Source of the DNA: Nannocystis punicea
Lineage (GTDB): Bacteria; Myxococcota_A; Polyangia; Nannocystales; Nannocystaceae
DNA: 64,000 bases
Assembly (NCBI RefSeq): GCF_026965555.1
Contig: NZ_CP114040.1
Span: 4,712,001-4,776,000 of the forward strand
Reading direction: 5' to 3'
The notes beneath the pieces were generated by a model, which ran no database searches, was not told where the DNA came from, and worked only from the letters and a program-made list of their open reading frames with translations. Shown here one piece after another: positions 58,914 to 64,000 of the stretch (position 1 is its first letter; each line of letters opens with the position of its first letter). Made by a program: the position numbers and the translations under genes.

Positions 58914-59306
58914 GCGAGGGCCCGCGCGGGCGCGTCGTGCGGTCGGGCTGTCCCTCGGGACAGGACGGGCGGGTGGTCCGAGGAGCGCCCGAGGCGAGCC
59001 CGCGCTTGACCGCTGCGGCCAGGGGCGGGCGACTCCCACGGGTTCTTCGCCGCGCTGTGCTCGTCGGAGCCGGAGGTGTACCGGCACAGACGGAGCTTTT
59101 CGGGGCGTCGTGAGGCGTGGCCCCGTTGAGCGGGAAAGGGCCGCCGGGAGGGGTTCTGCTCGCCGGCCGAGGGTCGACGGCCGGTGACTTCCCCCGAAGC
59201 ATGCGCAGCCTTCTCGGGGATGCTCTTGTCCATATCGGCGGGATATGACCCGCCGCTGTCGACCGGCGCGAGGGTCGAGCGCAGAGATGTCCCAGAGGAC
59301 AGGCGG
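58914..59306. other. Intergenic stretch between convergent genes
   Basis: No gene seen. It holds CTGTCC-CTCG-GGACAG at about 58949 and ATGTCC-CAGA-GGACAG at about 59287. The rest is GC-rich without further structure that I could identify. Confidence 0.55.
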
Positions 59307-60617
59307 TCAGCCGATCGGCCGGCCGGGGCCGAACGGCTCGACGGCCCGTGACACGCGCGGCTCGTCGACGCCGACCGGGCCGTGCTGGCGGCGCAGCTCG
59401 GGGTCGATGTGCTCGCGGACGACGCGGAACAGGCCGTTGTCGAACGGCAGGCCGCTGGCGGGCGCGACGTGCTCGATGCGCTCGCGCAGGCCCTGGCGCT
59501 GCAGCGTCTCGGCGCGGTGGTGACAGAACGGGTTGTTGCCGGGGCGGCCGAGCAGCGGCTCGCTGGCGGCGGTGCAGCCGGCCATGCAGGTCTCGGCGTA
59601 GTAGCACTCGCGGCAGAAGCCCCACAGGTCGTCGACGGTGCGGGCGCGGATGTAGCCGAGCTGGTAAGAGTCGTCCCAGATCTCGCGGATCGATCTCTGG
59701 CGCCAGTTGCCGCCGACGTTGAGCGGACCGCCGAGGCTCGGACAGCTCTTGATCCCGCCGTCGCTGTCGATGCCGAGGGTGTTGACGCCCGCGCCGCAGC
59801 CGCGCCAGTGCGTGCGCAGGGCGGCGCGCAGGCGGGTCTCGAGCGGGCCGAAGTAGCCGAGGCTGTTGGCCGGCCAGAACTTGATGCCGAGCGCGCGACA
59901 GCGGTCGAGGACCTGCGCGAGCGTGTCGAACAGCTCGGGGATCATGTACGGCTGAAGGATCAGGTCGGGGTGGTCGGCGGCGTTGCCGTGGGCGACCGTC
60001 AGCTGCAGCTGCCAGGCGCGGATGCCCTCGGCGGCCAGCAGCTCGAGCAGGGCGAGCAGCTCGTGGCGGGTGCGTTGATTGATCTGGCAGTTGCTGGCGA
60101 TCGGCAGGCCGGCCGCGCGGGCCCGTCGCAGCGCCGAGAAGGCGGCGCGCCAGCTGCCCGGGACGCCGCGCAGAGAGTCGTGGCTGGCCTCGAGGCCGTC
60201 GATCGAGACGGCGAGGCTCGACACGCCGGCCTCGATCATGGCGGACAGGCGGTCGTCGTCGAGGTTGAGGCCGCCGGTGGTGATCATGCACTTCATGCCG
60301 GCCTCGCGGATGGCCCGCACGATCAGCACGAAGTCGTTGCGCAGGTAGGCCTCGCCGCCGATCAGCACGACCTCGCCGCAGCCGAGCTCCTTGAGCTCGG
60401 CGACGACGCGCAGGGCCTCGTCGGTGTCGAGCTCGTGCGGGCGGCGGTGCCCGGCCCGCGGCCCGCAGTGGATGCACTTCTGATCGCAGGCGAGGGTGAG
60501 CTCCCAGATCGCCCAGGTCGGGCGACCCTTCGCCGCGCCGGGGCGGCCGTAGCGATCGGCGGCCGGCGGCAGGGCGGTGACGACGGGCAGGCGGCGACGG
60601 GCGTCGGCGAGCTTCAT
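59307..60617 (-). CDS. Radical SAM/SPASM-domain protein
   Basis: 436 residues from the ATG at 60617. The [4Fe-4S] site is C44-x3-C48-x2-C51 (CDQKCIHC), followed by LIGGEAYLR (GGE motif) and SIDGLEASHDSLRG. The C-terminal part has a SPASM-like set of cysteines: WRGCGAGVN, KSCPSLGG, CRECYYAETCMAGC and NPFCHHR. These would hold extra Fe-S clusters. SPASM enzymes typically modify ribosomally made peptides or proteins. Four bases separate it from the upstream small zinc-ribbon, Ser/Thr-rich gene, so the two form an operon and that protein is the obvious candidate substrate. Confidence 0.9.
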   Translation of the reverse strand: MKLADARRRLPVVTALPPAADRYGRPGAAKGRPTWAIWELTLACDQKCIHCGPRAGHRRPHELDTDEALRVVAELKELGCGEVVLIGGEAYLRNDFVLIVRAIREAGMKCMITTGGLNLDDDRLSAMIEAGVSSLAVSIDGLEASHDSLRGVPGSWRAAFSALRRARAAGLPIASNCQINQRTRHELLALLELLAAEGIRAWQLQLTVAHGNAADHPDLILQPYMIPELFDTLAQVLDRCRALGIKFWPANSLGYFGPLETRLRAALRTHWRGCGAGVNTLGIDSDGGIKSCPSLGGPLNVGGNWRQRSIREIWDDSYQLGYIRARTVDDLWGFCRECYYAETCMAGCTAASEPLLGRPGNNPFCHHRAETLQRQGLRERIEHVAPASGLPFDNGLFRVVREHIDPELRRQHGPVGVDEPRVSRAVEPFGPGRPIG

Positions 60618-60621
60618 CGCG

Positions 60622-61065
60622 CTACTCGGGCTCGCCGGTGTCGTCGGTGTCGCTCTCGGTCACGGCCGGCGGCGCGCCGGCGGACTCGCCGTCGAGCGCG
60701 GCGGCGTAGGCGGTGGTGACGTTGAACGAGTCCATCGAGTCGGAGGCGCTGCCGTCGGTGGTGCTCGTGGTCGTCGTGCTCGTGGTCGTGGTGTTGCCCT
60801 CGGTCACGGCGGTGGTCGGGTCGGTCGAGGTCGAGGTCGAGGTCGGCGTCGAGGTCGAGGTCGTCGTCGAGGTCGAGGTCGATGTCGTCTCGGTGTCGGG
60901 GCCGGACTTTTCGCCGCAGCTGGCGGTCATCAGCCCGAGCCATACGCCGAACACGATGAACCTCGGGCCCTCGATGCGCCGCTGCTCGGCGCCGCAGAAC
61001 GGACAGGCGGTCTCCTCGCGTCGGAGGGCGCGCGCACACGCGGGACAGTCGATGAGTTGCGGCAT
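60622..61065 (-). CDS. Zinc-ribbon, Ser/Thr-rich lipoprotein-like protein (candidate maturase substrate)
   Basis: 147 residues from the ATG at 61065. Residues 7-24 hold two CxxC pairs (CPAC and CPFC), a cytoplasmic-type zinc ribbon. Residues 34-50 are hydrophobic and end LMTASC, a lipobox-like site with Cys50, followed by GEKSGPDTE. Then come about 50 residues of nearly pure Ser/Thr with alternating STSTST, and an acidic tail (SFNVTTAYAAALDG...DDTGEPE). A zinc ribbon preceding the export signal is unusual. It is the first gene of the operon with the radical SAM protein. Confidence 0.75.
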   Translation of the reverse strand: MPQLIDCPACARALRREETACPFCGAEQRRIEGPRFIVFGVWLGLMTASCGEKSGPDTETTSTSTSTTTSTSTPTSTSTSTDPTTAVTEGNTTTTSTTTTSTTDGSASDSMDSFNVTTAYAAALDGESAGAPPAVTESDTDDTGEPE

Positions 61066-61247
61066 ACCGGCCCACGCTAGCAGAACCTGCGCGGGGCGGG
61101 GCGGGGCATGTCCGCGCCCGGACGCCGGGCCGCCGGTGAAGCGCAGTTCGTGGGTATCTCTTTGGACATGTCTTTGTAGACAAGACTCAAGAGGTAGGTT
61201 TTTTAAGACATGTCCTATCGGGCATGTCTTAATGAGCAGCGAAAGGC
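61066..61247. repeat. Six-unit palindromic chain
   Basis: From about 61168 to 61239 units follow at 14-bp steps: ATGTCT-TTGT-AGACAA, AAGACT-CAAG-AGGTAG, AGGTTT-TTTA-AGACAT, ATGTCC-TATC-GGGCAT, ATGTCT-TAAT-GAGCAG. The first has perfectly matched GTCT/AGAC arms. The chain ends 9 nt before the stop of the minus-strand monooxygenase gene. Confidence 0.85.
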
Positions 61248-62582
61248 TCAGCGCGCCAGCAGGGCCCGGCGTAGCACGCTCGGGTGGAACAGCGCGCGGC
61301 TCGGGCGCATCAGGTGCAGCACCTCGACGAGGCGGAGGTGGATCTCGGGCGAGCGGGTGGCGGCGGCGAAGATCCGGTCGACGAGGCGGTGCAGGACCTT
61401 GAGGCCAGGCGAGGCCTTGCCGGTGGTGCCGGGCCAGCGCAGGTCGTCGCTGCTGGCGGTCATGAAGGCGGCCAGGTTGCCGGCGGCGAGGCGCTTCTGG
61501 AAGCGCAGGCCGAGCGGCTCGCCGGGGCGCTCGCGCAGGGCCGTGTCGAGGGCGGTGGCGGCGACGGCGGCGACGCTCATGCCCTGGCCGTAGACGGGGT
61601 TGAGGGCGCAGGCGGCGTCGCCGAGGACGACGAAGCCGCCGGGCCAGCGGCGCATCCGCTCGTAGTGGCGCAGGCGGTTCTCGGTCTTGCGATAGCCGTG
61701 GATCGGCGTGCACGGGGCGGCGCCGGCGAGGACGTCGCGCAGGGCCGGGGTCTCGAGCGCGCCGGCGAAGTCGAGGAAGCCGGCCTCGTCGACCGGCGGG
61801 AAGACGCCGCCGTAGCCGACGAGGGTGACGATGTGGCGGCCGCCCTCGACCGGATACACGACGCCGCCGCGCGGGTTCTTGCCCGGCTTGCCCATGACGT
61901 AGAGGACCTTCCAGCCGGGCCGGGCCCGCAGCTCGTAGAGGCGGGTGGCGTAGCCGAGCTGGGCGTCGATGACGGTCTCGGCGGGCTCGGGGTAGCCGAG
62001 CGCGGCCAGCCAGGTCGGGGCTTTGGAGGCGCGGCCGCCGGCGTCGACGACGAGCTCGGCGCGCAGGTCGTCGGGCGCGAGCTCGGGGGCGCCGCTGCGG
62101 CGATGGACCTGGACGCCGACGATCCGGTCGCCCGCCGCCTGAAGGCCGGTGACCTCGAGGCCCGAGCACACCTGGACGCGGCCGTCGGCGAGCAGGGCAG
62201 CGCGCGCGTGGTACTCGAGCAGGCCGCGGGTGCAGGCGCGCGAGCGCAGCGGCGAGGGCACCCGCGGCGCCTGACCGAAGGGGGTGTGCCAGGCGACGTC
62301 GTCCAGCCAGTCGATCTCGTGGGCGCCCGCGGCCGTCAGCGCGTCGCCGAGGGCGGGGAACTGGTCGCTCAGGATCTGCCAGCCGCGCGTCAGCAGGACG
62401 TGGACGTGGTGGCTCTGCGGGGCGCCGGCGCGCGGGTCCGGGCCGGCCGGCAAGGCGTCGCGATCGAGGAGGGTGACGCGCTCGAAGTGACGCGTGAGCA
62501 CGCGAGCCGCGAGGAGACCGGCGATGCCGCCGCCGACCACGATCGCGCGGCGACGGGCCGGCGCGGAGCCTGATGTGGGCAT
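61248..62582 (-). CDS. FAD-dependent monooxygenase/oxidoreductase
   Basis: 444 residues from the ATG at 62582. The N-terminal FAD-binding motif is VVGGGIAGLLAARVL at about 15-29. A second FAD motif, VVLGDAACALNPVYGQGMS, lies at about 330. AELVVDAGGRASKAP is the middle dinucleotide-binding stretch. The layout is that of p-hydroxybenzoate-hydroxylase/geranylgeranyl-reductase-like flavoproteins. Substrate unknown. The upstream coding frame (to 63134) is rejected as antisense to the thrS leader. Confidence 0.9.
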   Translation of the reverse strand: MPTSGSAPARRRAIVVGGGIAGLLAARVLTRHFERVTLLDRDALPAGPDPRAGAPQSHHVHVLLTRGWQILSDQFPALGDALTAAGAHEIDWLDDVAWHTPFGQAPRVPSPLRSRACTRGLLEYHARAALLADGRVQVCSGLEVTGLQAAGDRIVGVQVHRRSGAPELAPDDLRAELVVDAGGRASKAPTWLAALGYPEPAETVIDAQLGYATRLYELRARPGWKVLYVMGKPGKNPRGGVVYPVEGGRHIVTLVGYGGVFPPVDEAGFLDFAGALETPALRDVLAGAAPCTPIHGYRKTENRLRHYERMRRWPGGFVVLGDAACALNPVYGQGMSVAAVAATALDTALRERPGEPLGLRFQKRLAAGNLAAFMTASSDDLRWPGTTGKASPGLKVLHRLVDRIFAAATRSPEIHLRLVEVLHLMRPSRALFHPSVLRRALLAR

Positions 62583-62964
62583 GGCGCAGTGATACGACAG
62601 CGCGGCCACGGCCGGAAGCGGGCCCGCTTGCAGGGGGGGCGCGCGATCGCCCGCACCGGGTCGGCGAGGTCGGCGAGCTCGCCGACCAGGAGGTTCAGGT
62701 CCGGAGGTCGCGTACGCGGGCCGAGGCGGGCTGGCTGAAGAGACAGGTTGTGGACGGTCGTCGCGGGGAGCGGCTTCGCCGGCGGCGATGGAGGATGTCT
62801 GAAGAGACAGGTCGGTAGTAGCGACGGTGATCGACTGCACGCGGCGGCCGACTCGCCGCTCGAGCGGGCAAGCGGTGCGGAAGGCGGAGTGCTCGCAATC
62901 GCAGGTGTCGGCGGTGCTGCGATTCGCGGGTCGATGCATACGAGCTTCCGCACGAACTTTCGCC
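62583..62964. other. Intergenic stretch between divergent genes
   Basis: No gene. It separates the minus-strand monooxygenase from the thrS leader. Weak palindromic elements lie near 62730 (CTGAAGAGACAG) and 62797 (ATGTCTGAAGAGACAG, arms GTCT/AGAC). Confidence 0.5.
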
Positions 62965-62993
62965 TTGACCGGGTGCGGGGCCGCGTGTATCCC
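62965..62993 (+). promoter_or_regulatory. Probable promoter of the thrS leader
   Basis: TTGACC at 62965-62970 matches the -35 box well. With a 17-bp spacer the -10 would be TATCCC (62988-62993), a weak match. Transcription would then start within a few bases of the leader ATG at 63001. There is no Shine-Dalgarno sequence before that ATG, so the leader peptide may be translated from a leaderless or nearly leaderless mRNA. Confidence 0.5.
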
Positions 62994-63000
62994 CAAATCG

Positions 63001-63075
63001 ATGCTCCGGCGCGCCACCACCGCGACCACTACCACCACCCTTCCGGGTGGGGTCGGTCGCGTGCGCGTGCGCTGA
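63001..63075 (+). CDS. Threonine leader peptide of thrS
   Basis: 24 codons ATG to TGA. The peptide begins MLRRATTATTTTTL and ends in a Gly/Val/Arg stretch. Seven of eight consecutive codons are Thr (six ACC, one ACT), and the eighth is Ala. A Thr-tRNA synthetase gene follows. That is the same logic as the thrL leader of enteric bacteria or the pheM leader of pheST, with ribosome speed over Thr codons reporting charged tRNA-Thr. The stop codon lies 25 nt before the terminator stem. Confidence 0.85.
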   Translation: MLRRATTATTTTTLPGGVGRVRVR

Positions 63076-63126
63076 GAGTCTCGTACACACGCCCTGCGAA
63101 GCCCCGCCCGAGCCGGCGGGGCTTTT
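63035..63126 (+). promoter_or_regulatory. Transcription attenuator of thrS
   Basis: There are three mutually exclusive pairings. Pause hairpin: CCACCC (63035-63040) with GGGTGG (63045-63050), loop TTCC, the 5' arm lying within the last Thr codons. Antiterminator: CGGGTGGGG (63044-63052) with CCCCGCCCG (63102-63110), nine pairs with one G-U. Terminator: GCCCCGCC (63101-63108) with GGCGGGGC (63115-63122), extended by A-T pairs and followed by TTTT. A ribosome stalled on Thr codons would block the first arm, freeing the antiterminator and letting thrS be transcribed. Confidence 0.85.
63099..63126 (+). terminator. Intrinsic terminator of the thrS attenuator
   Basis: Eight GC pairs (63101-63108 with 63115-63122), two flanking A-T pairs, loop CGAGCC, then TTTT. 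It lies 59 nt before the thrS start. Confidence 0.85.
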
Positions 63127-63184
63127 GCGCGCATGGTGGCGTCGCTCCGTCCGGCCGGCCCTTTCCACCCCGGAGACCGCCGCC

Positions 63185-64000
63185 ATGAGCCACGACATCA
63201 GCCCCAATTCCGTCCTCGACGCCCACGACCACCGCGCCCTCGGCCCCCGCCTCGGCCTGTTCCATCTGCAGGAAGAGGCGCCGGCGATGGTGTTCTGGCA
63301 CCCCCGCGGCCTGATCCTCGCCCGCGCGCTCGAGGACGCGGCCCGCCGCCGCGCCAGCGCCGACGGCTATCGCGAGGTCCGTACGCCGCAATTGTTGAGA
63401 CAGCCGATCTGGGAGAAGAGCGGCCACTGGCAGCATTTCCGCCAGGGAATGTTCGCAGTCGCCGACGAGGGCTGCGGGGCGGCGCTGAAGCCGGTCAGCT
63501 GCCCAGGCCACATCCAGATCGCCCAGCGCAGCGCGCTGTCGTACCGCGACCTGCCGCTGCGCCTGTGCGAGTTCGGGCTGTGCCACCGCGACGAGCCGAG
63601 CGGGACGCTGCACGGGCTGTTCCGACTGCGTCAATTCACGCAGGACGACGGCCACGTGTTCTGCGCGGAGGACCAGATCGCGGCCGAGATCGTGCGATTC
63701 TGCCGGGGGGCCCGCGAGTTCTACGCGGGCTTCGGCTTCGAGGAGTTCGCGGTGGGACTGTCGACGCGTCCGCCGGAGCGGGTGGGCGACGATTCGCTGT
63801 GGGACCGCGCGGAGGCCCAACTGGCGGCGGCGGCCCGCGAGGCGGGGCTCGAGTACGTGGTGCAGCCGGGCGAGGGCGCGTTCTACGGGCCGAAGCTCGA
63901 GTTCTCGCTGCGCGACCGCCTGGGCCGCTCGTGGCAGTGCGGGACGATCCAGCTCGACTTCAACCTGCCGGAGCGCTTCGGCCTGCATTACATCGACGAG
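63185..64000 (+). CDS. thrS: Threonyl-tRNA synthetase, short form lacking TGS and editing domains (partial)
   Basis: 272 residues are visible and the frame is open at the window end. The ATG at 63185 has GGAG 9 nt upstream. The catalytic core begins almost at once: LGPRLGLFHLQEEAPAMVFWHP at residues 18-39, where full-length bacterial ThrRS has about 240 residues of TGS and editing domains before it. Zinc ligands Cys106 (KPVSCPGH) and His157 (DDGHVFC) are present; the third should lie beyond the window. Motif 2 reads LCEFGLCHRDEPSG...FRLRQFTQDDGH. It charges tRNA-Thr, but without the editing domain it could not clear Ser-tRNA-Thr by itself. Confidence 0.9.
   Translation, partial: MSHDISPNSVLDAHDHRALGPRLGLFHLQEEAPAMVFWHPRGLILARALEDAARRRASADGYREVRTPQLLRQPIWEKSGHWQHFRQGMFAVADEGCGAALKPVSCPGHIQIAQRSALSYRDLPLRLCEFGLCHRDEPSGTLHGLFRLRQFTQDDGHVFCAEDQIAAEIVRFCRGAREFYAGFGFEEFAVGLSTRPPERVGDDSLWDRAEAQLAAAAREAGLEYVVQPGEGAFYGPKLEFSLRDRLGRSWQCGTIQLDFNLPERFGLHYIDE

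Noticed and set aside
62583..63184. T-box riboswitch upstream of thrS.
   Set aside because: No T-box sequence or specifier stem was found. The Thr codon run and three alternative hairpins explain control better.

Overview
The window is about 70% GC DNA of the kind found in Myxococcota. I infer the order Nannocystales (Nannocystis, Plesiocystis, Enhygromyxa) from its lipoproteins, which carry long Ser/Thr linkers, CGDG...CDDG cysteine repeats, fibrinogen-like and DUF1554-like ends. No phage, transposase, rRNA, tRNA or CRISPR array was seen.

Layout. 1-15.7 kb (mostly minus strand): a partial Cys-repeat lipoprotein, a small secreted protein, a 3,200-residue TPR protein, a 1.6 kb repeat-filled gap, a DUF1554-like lipoprotein and a PAP2 phosphatase. 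15.8-34 kb: an SMI1/KNR4-like protein, a beta-propeller lipoprotein, a TetR regulator with its own double operator followed by an S41 peptidase, an SDR whose 3' end is tandemly triplicated, a zinc-ribbon L7/L12-like protein, a zinc-ribbon membrane protein with a repeat-built linker, a two-domain M16 peptidase, several lipoproteins and a DUF2325-like protein. 34.1-46.8 kb: an aryl-polyene/flexirubin-type locus (ketoreductase, ACP, COG4648 membrane protein, AMP-ligase/dehydratase fusion, glycosyltransferase, acyltransferase, MIO ammonia-lyase, thioesterase, LolA-like carrier, MMPL exporter, DUF3261-like lipoprotein, serine hydrolase). Many of these genes overlap by 4 nt. No ketosynthase is present. 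46.9-62.6 kb: a three-gene operon with a DHH-type protein, a double-VWA membrane protein, two glycine-rich lipoproteins, two alpha/beta hydrolases, a radical SAM/SPASM protein paired with a zinc-ribbon Ser/Thr-rich lipoprotein, and a FAD monooxygenase. 62.9-64 kb: a threonine leader peptide and attenuator in front of a short, editing-domain-less threonyl-tRNA synthetase cut by the window end.

Two things stand out. First, a dispersed palindromic element runs through the whole window, inside and between genes. Its unit is AT-GNNC-N4-GNNC, usually ATGTCC-N4-GGACAT. Units chain head to tail with a 14-bp period sharing the linking AT. Different copies keep complementary arms with different bases (GTCC/GGAC, GTCG/CGAC, GTCT/AGAC, GTTC/GAAC, GCTC/GAGC), which points to selection for, or copying of, the palindrome rather than one word. 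Chains supply start codons, stop codons, signal peptides and protein linkers. Second, the thrS leader has seven Thr codons in eight positions and three mutually exclusive hairpins, a textbook attenuator on an unusual synthetase.

All coordinates were read by eye. Family names are from recognised motifs, not searches.
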